Origin: Ottelia alismoides
Lineage: Eukaryota > Streptophyta > Magnoliopsida > Alismatales > Hydrocharitaceae
DNA length: 64,000 nt
Assembly (NCBI GenBank): GCA_037367405.1
Contig: JAZKJV010009331.1
Span: 558,001-622,000, forward strand
Reading direction: 5' to 3'
Part shown: piece by piece, positions 20,497 to 32,410 of the stretch
How positions within the stretch are numbered: the first letter of the stretch is position 1
Layout: each line of letters opens with the position of its first letter
Notes under the pieces: generated by a model
What the model was told of the DNA's origin: nothing
Databases searched by the model: none
The model's input: the letters and a program-made list of their open reading frames with translations, nothing else
Program-made: the position numbers and the translations under genes

Positions 20497-23400
20497 ATTA
20501 GCAATGAATAAGGTAGTCTGATTGTCGCCTTTCAGCGATATGGGAAGAGGAACATCTATATGTAGATCTGTAAGGACTGCTCGAGCTCACATCATTTCTG
20601 TACATGCTTGTTCCATATCCCTATACGTAGATTCAACACTAGATCTAGCAACAACAGTTTGCTTCTTGCTTTTTCACAAGACAAGTGAATCTCCAACAAA
20701 TATAGCAAATCCTGATGTGGACTTCCTGTCCTTGGGACACCCTGCATAGTCTGCGTCTACGCATGTTGAGATGGTGATAATGCTACTCCTTTTAAATAGC
20801 GGCCTTTTACCTGTAGATGATTTAAGATACCTTAATATCATCTCTATAACATCCATACGTACTTGATGAGGTTGTTCCATGAAATGATTCACCTGATTGA
20901 CAACAAATGAAATATCAGGTCTAGTAGTGGTAACATAAAGAAGCTTTCCCACTAATTCCATGTATCTTCTCCTATCAACCTCACTACTATCATCATCATA
21001 CAACTTCATGCTTAGATCCATGGGTGTAGTAGCAGGTTGACATCTAAGCGTACCTGTGTCACTTAGCAAATCAGTGACATATTTCATCTGAGTCATCACA
21101 AGCCCTTGTTGATTTCTTGCAAACTCCAGTCCCAGAAAGTATCTAAGAGCTCCAAGGTCCTTGGTAACAAATTCATGACCCCGAAATTCTTTTGCCCTCT
21201 TTATTTCCTGTATGTCATCTCTTATAATAAGTATATCATCAACATATACCATAATGGCAATCATACCTATGGGTGTTCTCTGTACGAAAAGAGAATGATC
21301 TGCATTCGACCGTTTGAACCCCTACTTCTCAAACAAATCTGAGAGCTTCTGGAACCAAGCTCTCGGACTCTACTTAAGGCCATAGATTGCCTTATGATGT
21401 CTACATACCTGTGAACACTCCCCCTCAGCAGCAAACCCCTGCAGTGGCTGCATGTGGACTTCCTCCCAAAGATACCATACAAAAAAGCATTCTTGACAAT
21501 CAAGCTTAAACATGGGCCAATCTCGAACCATATTCATAGATAAAAGAATCCATAGGGTAGTATGACGAGCAACTGGAGAGAACGTGTTAAGATAATCCAC
21601 CCCATATGTCTAAGTAAAGCTTCGTGCAACTAGTCGAGCCTTGTACCGATCAATGCTACCATCTGCATTCTGCTTCACTATAAATACCCATTTGCAACTC
21701 ACTATAGATGCCCTAGTGGGGGTCGGGACAAGACTTTAAGCACCTCTTGACTGAAGAGCCACCATCTCCTCCATAGCTAGACGCCATCTACTATCCGTCA
21801 ATGCCTCTTGATAAGTCCGTGGTATTGCAACAGTGGACAAAGCAACACCAAACCTTCTGAAGTCACCCGCCAGACGCTAAAAGATGACATGAGAAGCAAT
21901 CGGATATGAAGCATATTAACGCTTCTGCTTCCTAATAGCAATAGGTAAACCAAGATCATCATCATCCCTGTCACCTGCCTGATCATCAACCTCCTGAGAT
22001 AATCCCTACTAAGAAACATCATCGGTCCCATCATTAGAACTAACGTTGCTTGAACAAACCTGTGGCGTGCTGGATGATGAACCATCAACATGAGCATGAG
22101 CAGACCGTCGACTGTAGTGATGTGGTAGTGGTGGAAAAAAAACAATGGGAGGTGATAGGGCTGATGGCGGTGATTGAGGAGGTGATAGTGGAGATGGCGA
22201 TGAAGGTGGTTGACACATGGGTGGATGTGGAATGTAGACCTCATTATCCGAATATGAAGGTGTCAACCTGTCACCTGTATGAGAAAAATACATGACATAC
22301 TCAAAAAATATGACATCTGCGCTGACATAATATCTCCTGTGTAATGTAACATAACAACGATAACCCTTCTGAGTTTTGGAGTACCTGACAAAGACACATT
22401 TGACAACCCTAGGAGAGAGCTTGTCAATCCCTGGAGACAACCGATGGACAAACACAACATACCCAAAAACACGAGGGTTAAGAGAGAATAATTCCTTGTC
22501 AGGGAAAATAAGGGAAAAAGGGATCTCCCCCAATACTGACGAGGGCATACGGTTAATGAGATAACAAATCGTGAGAGCCTCATCGCCCTAGAATGAATGA
22601 GGTTTGCTGCTCTGGATCAGGAGGGTACGAGTGACATCAAGAATGTGACGGTGGTTTCTTTCAGCAACATCGTTCTGTTGAGACGTATATGTGCATGATG
22701 TTTGATGCAAAATATCATGAGATGATAGGAATTAATAGAGAACATGAGTACATAATTCCAACGCATTATCAGTCCTTAATATTTTGATAGAGGTGGAAAA
22801 ACATTATGCACTTCTTTAATGGAATTTTTTATTGCATTTCCAGCTTCAGATTTATTATCAACAAGAAAACCTAAGACAAACGACTAAAATCATCCACAAC
22901 AACTAAATAGAATCTGTGCCCTTGATGATCGGGAACACGACTTGGACCCCAAATGTCTACATGGGAAAACTCAAAGGGGAACTACTGCTCCTACTTTGAT
23001 GACTAGAGAAGACAGACCGATGATGCTTCCCTAACTGACATGCCTCACAGTTGAATGACAAGCGGGGTGGAATCTGAGGAAGGACTTGACGCAGTTTCTG
23101 AAGTGGAAAATGATCGAAGCGCATATGCCAAAGGAAAGGAGAGTCCGGTCCAATGGAATGGGAGGATAGTTCAGTATATGGTGTTTGGACCAGGCGATAG
23201 AGCCTGCCTTGCTCATGGCCACAACCCTTGCCCGTAAGAATATCCCTAAACACAGGAGATGGCGGGTCAAATATTACTCTACAATTTAAATCCTTAATAA
23301 TCTGACTGATAGACAATAAATTCATTGAGAAATCAGGAGCATGCAACACATTCTGCAACCGCATAGAGGGCGCCAAAGTGTTTTTCCCTGTCTTGTGATT

Positions 23401-24008
23401 AGTGAACGAGTCCCATTTGCTATGACCACAATCCTTCCTTGAGAAACCTCCCTGTAGGCTATGATCTGTTCTTTATCTCCACACAAATGATGTGTTGCAC
23501 CGGAATCAATGATCCATTCCGGGATAACCATGATAAGAATTAGAGGCATGAACACTACCTAAGGTACTAGCTCCTGCAGTAGCAGCAATGTCTGAGCTAT
23601 TCTCTGAAGCAGGTGAAGAGGTACTAGCTGGGGGCATGATGTCTCTCAATCAAGACACAAGCTCATCATGCCGCTGATCTGATGTGGGTGGAGTGGCATA
23701 ATGCTAAATCTGCTCTGCTACACGTGCAGATGCTGGGAAACACCATGCTTGGAGTAGCATGTATCTTCTGTATGACTAGATCGGTAACTATAGGTACAAG
23801 GTGGTCCACGACCACATCCACCTCTACCTCGTGATCCCCATCCACGAAACTTGAGATGGACCACCTCTTTCACGAGAGGCCAACCATGGCAGAGGAATTC
23901 GACACTGGAGCAGAAGTTGAAATATTGATTCGGCTCAACTTACGAAAGGCCTCCTCCATGGGAGGAATTGTAGCTTCAGCCAATATCTGGGAGAAAGTGG
24001 CCTCATTT
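20497..24008 (-). pseudogene. copia gag (part), protease, integrase, RT and RNase H (element D), broken
   Basis: In minus-strand order: Gag remnant FSQILAEATIPPMEEAF (about 24000-23940); protease WIIDSGATHHLCGD intact (about 23517-23475); CEACQLGKHHRSVF near 23040; integrase region with SCAYTSQQNDV-like sequence near 22690-22660 and HHSRDVTRTLL near 22640; linker; reverse transcriptase with an intact YVDD motif at 21235-21246; and RNase H ADYAGCPKDRKSTSGFAIF near 20755-20710. The frame is interrupted at about ten places, including paired stop codons near 22010. The 5' part of gag is absent beyond 24008. In life the polyprotein would package, reverse-transcribe and integrate the element. Confidence 0.88.
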
Positions 24009-24320
24009 TTAATCAAATCCCAAAATTCCCGATAGAACAACACTTAATCCGTCAGTGCCGATCAACCACAGATCAGATGAGGCGACGCTGACTCGATCAT
24101 ACTCATCCTTCTTCCAACCAGTTAATAAACCCCCCGCCGCCCTAGTTGCAGGCCGATCAACAAGCTCAAACTTGCCGCGACCATCTAGATCTTTCTTAAC
24201 GTCATCAAGCCCCCGCGACAGCTTCATTTTCTGAAGCAAGAAGATATCTACACCAGCTTCGAGAATCATATTATTGACACCTAACTTCTTCTCTGGGCGC
24301 CCGGACCCCTAACGTTCCTG
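24009..24320 (-). pseudogene. LINE AP-endonuclease N-terminal fragment
   Basis: The longest clean piece (24269-24009) has ILEAGVDIFLLQKMKLSRG, where the family usually has LLQETKLS, so the catalytic Glu appears as Lys. GGLLTGWKKDEYDRVSVASS follows. NVRGPG upstream is the conserved Asn-Arg-Gly entry of the domain. The enzyme nicks chromosomal DNA to prime LINE copying. Only about 85 residues remain and the catalytic Glu is lost. Confidence 0.8.
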
Positions 24321-25620
24321 ACAAGAGCTTCATTAATCAACTTGTTAGGATCTCTTTTCCTGCAGAGGGAATACCCCCAGATGCACCGCTATGCTTCTAT
24401 CCAAGATCGAGAACCGGTTGTGCTGCGCGTCCCGCGACAAGCAGGTGCTCTCTTCCATCCGGGCCTGGTCCTCGTGTTCTGCAGCGCAAAGCGCGGCCGC
24501 TCTCCGCAACCTCCTCTCCGCTCCTCTGGCTCTCCTTCTCCGGTAGAAAGTACCATATCTGTAGCTGTCAACCTCGTGCTATTGATGGATATGTCCATAT
24601 TGAGCCTCCTCAGGGTGATCTGACGAACCTCTTCCCGATTCTGACACCGCTACAACCCGGATATCCCCCCGCATAAACCTCCTGGCCTTTGGTATGTGCG
24701 GCATCTTCAGTGTGGATGTAATTACTAATAGCTTCCCCCTCCACCGCGATAGCCAAGGGTGATGCGAGCTCGCCGTCGTCTTGAAGTTGTGTTTCAGGAG
24801 CTTGTTGAGCGATGACCGCTGGAGAATGGCCCAGTGGGCATTGAGGAGAGCCGGACTCGTGACGAACCATCGCTCCGTAGGCAACCGTAGTTGGCCCAGA
24901 GCGGTCCGCATCCAAGAGACGCTGATCCGCGAAGGCCTCAGTCGGATTTGCGCATGACTTCAGCGCGAGGCTCGGATTCGGGTCCGCAGTCCTAAACCTA
25001 ACCAGACAGTGAGACCCGGTTAATTGGAGCTCCGAAATCGTGTTCCTCGACCGCGCAAACGTCACTACTGGAGTCATCATTGTCAGACGGTGCGGTACGC
25101 TAACCGCCGTCGACCCCTCAAGTCCCGTGCGCTGCAAAACCGAAAAGGCGCCGCCATTAAACCGTTTTGGAAGACGAAGCGAACTTGGTGTCGCCTGAGC
25201 TACCCCATCGGAGGGGCGTGGAAAGCCAAGCGCCTCCGCCATGCCGGCGTTGCGAAACTTCGAAGTGGCCAGGCGCCCCGACTCCTGGGCGAGGGGCGTC
25301 GCATGTCCATCACTGACACGAGCCTGGCTCCTCGGCGCGCATTTGGCACGTTGACGCTGCAGCCACTGAGCAAGACTCTCCAGCCCCCCAATTTCGAGGA
25401 GCAGAGGCCTCTCACGTTGATAATTGGGTCCAACGGCTCACCTGGCAAGCAGCCCGAGCTCTCAACCTCCACCACCTCTGCGATGCTGCCCAATAGTTTC
25501 CGTATCGAGCCCAGGCCCCGGTCGGCCAAGGGGATGCCCTTAACGGATATACGGTCCAACGACTCAGGTATTAGATGCCCATCCTTGACTGTCAGCTGTC
25601 TCCACTTGATAGAGTTGACA
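24009..25620 (-). mobile_element. L1-type LINE fragment: ORF1 end and endonuclease start
   Basis: On the minus strand the 5' part (25620-24600) has GC-rich, ORF1-like sequence with open pieces such as PESLDRISVKGIPLADRGLG, separated by shifts. It then leads to RNVRGPGAQRR (about 24310-24280) and an endonuclease segment VDRPATRAAGGLLTGWKKDEYDR (about 24160-24100), typical of the start of plant L1 ORF2. The LINE stops at about 24009, where the gag of D begins. Everything downstream in ORF2 is missing, unlike normal 5' truncation, so a deletion or ectopic junction is likely. At 25620 it abuts the LTR of element G. Confidence 0.78.
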
Positions 25621-27738
25621 TGTAGAGAGAGATGGAGAGAGTTTAATTCCTCTTGGAATTATACGTGTGCAGTCTAAAAGGCAAGGGCTACCTTTCCTTT
25701 TATTCTAGTTGTATGTATATGGATCTCAATCTATGTGTCCTCTTAATCCAACGGTTTATATTAAGAGGTTATTAATCAATGGCCATGATTTATTGCTATA
25801 AATTGCAACAACAAATTTAATTAAAATAAAATAATTATATATCTTTATCAAGATACAAATTAATTCATTTTAATTTCAATTATAATAAATAGATAATAAG
25901 GGAGGCAACTACCACCCTAAAAAGAGGGTGGCCGTCCCCCCTTGACTTGGTCATGGGGGACGACCACCTTGTTGGTGGTTTTGCCTTCCTCAATATATAT
26001 TTATTATATAGGATAAAATGCAACAACTATTATTGCATTTATCTTCACAAAAATAATTTCAAATTTAATTGGTGAAAACATCAATCATGCCATTGATAAA
26101 TATGAATCATATTCATATTCCAACATAATATGTAAATTAGATTTACAATTAATTGTTTATTGTGAATCTAATTCACAACAACGTATAATTTATAATTCTA
26201 TTTACAATTAAATCTCTTCATTATCTTATAAATCATATTTATAATATCCATGATTATTGGATAGTGTTATCTACATTAATCATATCCTTGATGATTAAAT
26301 TATATTTAATCATCTTGGATCTCTATTCTCATGTGCTCAAATAACATGAATCACTTTCACATTATTCACATCTTTGATAATTAAATTACATTTAATCATC
26401 TTAGACAACTCTCCTTATGTGGCCAAATAATATGAATCATATTATTCATGATAATTAAATCACATTTAATTATTCATTTCTCAATCCTCGGTTACATATA
26501 TCAACAATGAAATTATCCTTGAACTCTTTCAAGGATAATGCGCTTTCTTCGCGGATACTTGGCGATAAGGACATGACGATGTAGTGGCTTGGATATTGAG
26601 ATCATATCTCAAGTCTAGATCTTGCGGACCTCTCATGGATGCTTGATTAAATCAAGATCGCAAATCTAATCTTTTTATTTTATCTGATTCACATTCAGAT
26701 CGAGGTCCAACATTTGGACTAAGATTAGATTACTTCTCTACGAGAGGAGTCACTAAAATCGAGACCTGTTTCATCACTTTCTCGGAATGGAAGCTTCATG
26801 ATTATACAATCGTTTATGATCACATCACCCTCAGGTATTCCTAATACATATACATCCTATATACTGGAAGACACATGATAAATCCGAAGTGTTAGATCAA
26901 TTTTACACTGTCTACTTCAGGAATTTATCATTAAGTTTCTCATTTGACTATTGGGAGTTGGTATCGATCATATACTTTCTAAAAGCATATATCATACCCA
27001 AGTATTGATCATATACTTTCGAAAATCATATATCAAACCTACAAAGTTAGTCAAGTTTCCAAAGCGAGACGACCGCACACAGAATTTGATTCTTCCCAAT
27101 ATCTCATGAGTGAGCTCATGTCTTCCGGCTCAATAACTGAACCTGTATGATCCCTTTGTGAGATCATATTACTCATATGCCCTTGTATGCACACCAGCAC
27201 GTCGGTGTATAGACCTTGATTAGGTCATCAACCTATTGGTCTGCCAAATGTACATACTCATACATATAGTAACACATCTATTTCCGGTCAGAGGATGCGT
27301 GCCTATATCTTGACAGCATACGACATAGGTCTTTGGTTATCTCGATCTCGTTAAGTCAACTATTTAACCTAACTTGTCTAACACCTCCGAATCTCTATTG
27401 CTATGCAGAGGACTTGCATGAAGAGGTCGGTTAAATATCAACTTTTGGAGAAAGGATTGCCATCTCCTTCTCACGTTGGAGATCATCTCTTAATAATCAT
27501 TTGATGGTGCTTAATTAGTACTCAATCTAACTCTTTAGATATTCATCCATGCACCAACCTCTATGATTCAACAATTGAATCAACAACCATATGATCATTA
27601 AGATGACTATGGCTCATAACCCTAATTGTACTAAGGGACCTATTATGCATATTAGTTATTCTTTCATTTCAGATAAGGGAATGATATTTGCAATAACATT
27701 TATTGCATAATTGCTTGCCGTGGACTTCATGTCCAACA
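25621..27738 (-). repeat. 3' long terminal repeat of element G
   Basis: Shares nearly continuous similarity with 35060-37169, from TGTAGAGAGAGA to GTCCAACA on the + strand. It includes a prominent inverted repeat near 25915-25980 (AGGGTGGCCGTCCCCCC, then GGGGGACGACCACCTT), which can fold into a hairpin. The LTR's 3' end (left here) may be truncated, since similarity ends exactly at the LINE junction. No genes are seen in it. Confidence 0.8.
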
Positions 27739-29649
27739 ATCTTCCACTAGCCCTAAGTGCCATTAATGGGCTAATCTTTAAATCCACACTCTTGTGACAA
27801 TCATATGCTATTTAGAAAAATAGCTAGATAAGCTAATCAGTCACTCTGTTCCCGAGAGACTACGCCAAGTCGTTTTACGACACTTGCATATCTCCTAGTA
27901 ACAGTGCTCACATCTAATGCGAATGTTGCATCTTATGCAACCAATACTCAATATTGTCAGTTATAGTGTCCTCGATACTACAACTCAATAATGATTATAA
28001 CCAGTATGTAATTTTTATTGTCCTTATGAAAATACCCTTATTCCTGAAGATCTCTATCTCTTAAGGGATCTGCAGTTAAGACCTTTTAGATCAATATCTA
28101 TAAAGTCTTAAGTTCTTGAAGATAAGGCTTTGAGATCACTATCTCAAAAAGTCTATCATCTTTGAAGATATTGTTATTACCGCAATCTAGTATTTTATTT
28201 TCATGGTAGGATTAGTAACCATTTACTACTCCCACTGCATGGTAGACATCTGGCTTTTGTACACATCTTGGATACACTGAACTTCCCAAAGCTGATGTAC
28301 TATGACATGTAGCTTTGGTATTCAAATCCTCAACTCTTTGAGGTGCTATCCCTTTAGATTGGTCAGTACCATATCTTAAGAGAAAGAAGCCTTTCTTGGA
28401 ATTTTTTCAGAAAATAGAAATGTCCAAGGTGTTCCATTAATGTGACGGTCCCTATACCCTCTTTTCTTTGCTTCTGTACAACTTCAGAACTAAGATCTAA
28501 GAGGTATCCTTGAGATTATGTCTCAAGGTATGGAATAGCCAGACTATAAAACACTTATTATCAACCTTATATCATTCCAAATGATTAGGATATCATCTAC
28601 ATTTAGCACGATGAACACAATGGCACTCCCACTAAGCTTCACACAGTTCATCAAGATTCTATCTGAAATCATAACCTTTATAATTTCATTAAATATGATG
28701 TTCCAGCTACAAGAAGCTTATTTTAGTCCATAGATGGAGTTCATCTTGCACACCTTGCTTTCCTCAACCATGAAGCCCTGGGGCTACTTCATATGAATAT
28801 CCTCAGAGAGTTATTTATAGAGGAATGCAATATTGACTTCCATCTTGAAGATGTCATAGTCAGGTTGTGCAGCTATAATTAGCAATATTCAGATGGATTT
28901 AGGCATGGTTACTAGAAAGCAAGTCTCATCGCAAGCGATGTCTTCTTTCTGTATTATCTTGAGGATATAAACCATGGTTTGAAGGTCTCTACCTTCTCAT
29001 CAAGTTCTCTCTTTCTCTTGAAGATCCATACACTTAACAAGTTTTACCAATATAGGTGGATCCTCGAGGGTCCATATACAACACTTGTATATGAAGTCTA
29101 CCTTCAATTTTTATTGCTAACATCCATCTTTCCATGGCATGATCTTCATAAGCTTCATCATATGAAGTTCGATCATTGTCAGATTTCTCTGACACGTGGA
29201 ATCCATCTTCAAACTCATTTGAAGAGGTATTAGTGTTTTATCTTTAATTGTCCTTTTAATTTCTGATTTCAGAAGCCTCATTATCTTGTCAAGATTAAAT
29301 GAGTTCCTTCACTTCATTTTTATCTTGATTATCAAGAGAGTCATCTTCTAAAATCATATCCTTAGAGATGAAATTTAAGAATCTCAAGGTCATAAAGTAA
29401 GTATCCAATACCATCCTTTATTTTCATATTGAAGTTGCACTCTCTTGTGCTAGATTCCAGCGTACTTGCATGGAACCTTATTAAGGATATATATTGTAGT
29501 CTCTACAACATATATACTTTGGAAACTAAGATGTAATTATGCTAATATTCATCATTGATCAAATCATATCACACATGATCTAATTGCATCTCACTACAAC
29601 TTTATTGAGTTTAGGTGTATCAGGATGAGTGAGATAGGAATGATATTCA
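27739..29649 (-). pseudogene. Decayed pol region of element G, distal part
   Basis: There is no long open frame. On the minus strand scattered copia reverse transcriptase words can be read between about 28960 and 28560: a QYCIPL/NIAFLYK-like version of the FLNG block, VCKMN then SIYGLK, and NVDDILII near 28605-28585. Downstream sequence toward the polypurine tract at 27739-27750 would be RNase H but is too decayed to recognise. Stops occur every 20-40 codons. The coding assignment is by these motifs and position only. Confidence 0.6.
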
Positions 29650-29658
29650 TATTTCCAT

Positions 29659-29853
29659 GAGTCAAATTCCTAAGTAGTACCTGGGAATTACTTAAATACC
29701 CAGGTACTACGTAATGTTTTTTTTACTTAACAACTACAGAGGTGTCGCATGTTCAACATGCGACACCCCTTAAGTTTTTTTTTACCCAGGAACTGCGTTT
29801 GTGTCGCATATTGGATGTGTGCTATAGATAACGCATATTCAACATGCGACATA
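29659..29853. repeat. MULE terminal inverted repeat, left
   Basis: About 195 bases matching the right copy (31610-31803) in inverse orientation. Near 29743-29770 it contains a 12-bp palindrome arm GTGTCGCATGTT, one centre base, then the complementary arm. A second, weaker one (CGCATATTC...) lies near 29800-29850. The last codons of the transposase frame run into it. Confidence 0.93.
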
Positions 29854-31244
29854 TATCCAGGGAATTCCCCTCGAAGATGGTCTCGAAATGTCCCGTCAAC
29901 ACTAATCAGTGGCCGGCAATATTTGAATGCTTCAATGGAAGGACCAAATGCCCAAAAGCATCGTTCAAATCTGCGGCAGAGAGGTTTCCGAGGATCAGGA
30001 TGGTCGCTGTAGTCAATATCAATTTCAGTCCCTGGAATAGCAGCCTTCATTGCATGCAAAAGATAAGGCATTTCAGCATATGACTTCTTCAAGTCACCAA
30101 ATACGATTCCGATGGCCTTCCTTCGAGCATCCCAAGCCCTTTTCCTTGAAACCCAGTAGTTGTACATCTCGTGAATGTGAGCTCTACAACTAGATACACG
30201 AACATTAGGGTCATCCCTAACAAGAGTTAGTAATGATCTGGACATGAATTTGTAGTCCAACTGAGGGTGATCCTGATTAACTGTTGGGTTTATACAAGTG
30301 TGTGCCCCAACAACCTTGGAGATCACCCACAGTCCATCAAATTTTCTGAAATGTCCTCGTAAATACCAAACGCAACCATTTGATCTCTGCGAACAAAAAA
30401 CCGACCATATCAAGCTGGTGGATTCCTTGACAATGAAGTCATAATGTGATAGAATGTGGAACTTCTTCACAGCGTAAACCAAATCTTCCCTACATTTAAA
30501 CGTCATACCCTTGCGGATTTCGTCAGCAACACCATCAAGTCTAGACTTGCTTCGAATGTCGTCTTCATATGTTGAACGTGTATTAGACCCTCTAACCCCA
30601 AAAAAGGGTATACGGGGTGTAATAGTATGCGCGGTTTGTTCATCAGTTGGGAGCTCCTCGTCCATCAGATCATCTTCGACATCTTCGCTACCTTCTTCCA
30701 GGTCATCATCGGTCCCCCAAGGGATGAAATCCTGATCCATCCGGTTAACCTCTCGCAGCAACGGCTCACTCAAGCCCAAATCCTGAACCGTGCTTGGCTG
30801 CGTTACAGGCGCATCCGTATCAAAGTAGGGTCCCATGGTTGGGACATTTCTTGGTGGCGTGCTGCGGACAACTGCTGCTTGTGTGCTCGGGACTCCAGAT
30901 GGTCCCTTGTTAGTCATAACAGTGGGGACTTCGCTCACAGATACATCTTCAACATAAATATCGGTAGGCATTGATTTCCCAATGGTCCGAGCGTACACAA
31001 GAACTGCCTGCACATCATCATCATCGACAATAGATGAAAATGACGGTTCCTCCCCTGGGCCTCGAGGGATGCGATGTAATAATCGGATGTTTTGACTGTC
31101 AATATCCAAGTTGAACTTACGGTAAACCAAGTTCAACATCTCATCGAACGTCATATTAGGAGTTAACACAAACCCCCTCACATTGGTTGACGATCCGCAC
31201 ATGAGTGTACTACTCAAATGACACATACAATACAACTGCTCCAT
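29727..31244 (-). CDS. Truncated MuDR-family transposase (DNA-binding half)
   Basis: It is 505 residues and uninterrupted. Residues 25-88 resemble a PB1-like fold (VLTPNMTFDEML, RLLHRIPRG). Residues 176-203 are very acidic. Residues 245-335 form the MULE DNA-binding domain, with FKCREDLVYAVKKF and a WRKY/GCM1-like zinc site (Cys283, Cys291, His315, Cys317). Residues 336-440 carry the helical RAWDARRKAIGIVFGD region that precedes the catalytic core. The core is cut just after ISVDGTF (Asp450, the first catalytic Asp). From about residue 464 the frame reads through the terminal repeat. Full enzymes are much longer and cut and paste MULEs in the nucleus. This form may bind ends but cannot catalyse. 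Expression is unknown. Confidence 0.85.
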   Translation of the reverse strand: MEQLYCMCHLSSTLMCGSSTNVRGFVLTPNMTFDEMLNLVYRKFNLDIDSQNIRLLHRIPRGPGEEPSFSSIVDDDDVQAVLVYARTIGKSMPTDIYVEDVSVSEVPTVMTNKGPSGVPSTQAAVVRSTPPRNVPTMGPYFDTDAPVTQPSTVQDLGLSEPLLREVNRMDQDFIPWGTDDDLEEGSEDVEDDLMDEELPTDEQTAHTITPRIPFFGVRGSNTRSTYEDDIRSKSRLDGVADEIRKGMTFKCREDLVYAVKKFHILSHYDFIVKESTSLIWSVFCSQRSNGCVWYLRGHFRKFDGLWVISKVVGAHTCINPTVNQDHPQLDYKFMSRSLLTLVRDDPNVRVSSCRAHIHEMYNYWVSRKRAWDARRKAIGIVFGDLKKSYAEMPYLLHAMKAAIPGTEIDIDYSDHPDPRKPLCRRFERCFWAFGPSIEAFKYCRPLISVDGTFRDHLRGEFPGYMSHVEYALSIAHIQYATQTQFLGKKKLKGCRMLNMRHLCSC

Positions 31245-31609
31245 TCTAACCTAATACGTGACACAACGTACAAGCAAACGTCATACATTCGAGAAATGAA
31301 AATAACATGCATATGATACAAAAAAAACTAAAGAAAACGTCTTACCAAGTCCAAATGTTTGCAACAAGTGATTAGCCCTAATGAGAAGCGGGGACGGCTA
31401 GGACGGTGCCAATCAGTGAAAACACGGAAAAGGAGTGTTCCACGGGGCTAGGAGTGACCAAAAAGGGTGTTGTTGAGAAAGGAGGAGATCACAAGATGGG
31501 GGTGCAGAGGAGGGCGTCGGGGGCGGCTGGGTTGCTGGAAACGAAGGTGTTGTCGGGCAAGGGCGGTGAAATGGGAAGCCCGCTGGGCGCGGGGCTTATT
31601 TAGGGTCAA

Positions 31610-31803
31610 TATCGCATGTTGAATATGCGTTATCTATAGCGCATATCCAACATGCGACACAAACGTAGTTCCTGGGTAAAAAAAAAACTTAAGAGGTGTC
31701 GCATGTTGAACATGCGACACCTCTGTAGTTTTTAAGTAAAAAAAACATTACGTAGTAGCTGGGTATTTAAGTAATTCCCAGGTACTACTTAGGAATTTGA
31801 CTC
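31610..31803. repeat. MULE terminal inverted repeat, right
   Basis: Inverse copy of 29659-29853, ending GACTC before the 9-bp duplication. It has the same palindrome around 31696-31722 and a second around 31617-31662. The transposase promoter should lie in or near this repeat, since the frame starts at 31244. Confidence 0.93.
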
Positions 31804-31812
31804 TATTTCCAT

Positions 31813-32410
31813 AAGGTATTTCTCGAATTCATCTAATAGGTACTAGCTACCTAGATTAGATCAAATTCATTTTCATATTCCTTCAAACTTTGGTTCTAAA
31901 CCAAAATTGCTAAATCTTTGAATATTTCAAAGCTTTCTAAGGTGAAGGGAAGAAATCTTATATCACAAATAATCATCGAACGATATCACATATCATCAAT
32001 GTTTATTATGATATAGATGTTCCACATGCATCAATATGTATGAGATCTTGAATACCTTGACATCTAATACCATTGCCAAAGAAGGGTGTATCAGACATTT
32101 TACTTTAAATACAATATTTACAAGTATGTAAGATTTGAAATTTCATACACTCTAAAGTTTCATCTCTTACTAGTCTATTGATTTCAACAATAGACTTAGT
32201 CCAAGGCTTGATGCGGGATTATTGTCAAATGATCTTCATCCCCCACTGATCTTTAAAGGATTAATTTTCAATATTAAAAAAGTTAATGAACCATTCATAA
32301 TTTTCTAATTTAGTAGAGTCATCTAGATATTAGATTACTATTTGAAATATATCGATCATAGCTCTTTATGATTGGTTTATTTTAGAATTCATGTTTATTT
32401 CCAATACTTA
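31813..32410 (-). other. Element G internal sequence, no readable gene
   Basis: AT-rich remains of the interior of G between the MULE and the Tourist-like MITE. No long open frame and no recognisable motif were found on either strand. Confidence 0.5.

Larger units (their letters stand above)
29659..31803 (-). mobile_element. Mutator-like element (MULE) with long palindromic terminal inverted repeats
   Basis: A perfect 9-bp target duplication, TATTTCCAT, lies at 29650-29658 and 31804-31812. Terminal inverted repeats of about 195 bp (29659-29853 and 31610-31803) begin GAGTCAAATTCCTAAG and differ at only about eight positions. Each holds two self-complementary blocks. The inside is one 505-codon minus-strand frame for the N-terminal half of a MuDR-type transposase. 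The element is 2.15 kb, with the catalytic domain deleted, so it is non-autonomous. It looks young: near-identical ends and an open frame in a decayed host element. Confidence 0.95.

Noticed and set aside
25024..25677. Large + strand open frame of 217 codons
   Set aside because: It is a composition shadow opposite GC-rich LINE sequence; no motif was found in it.
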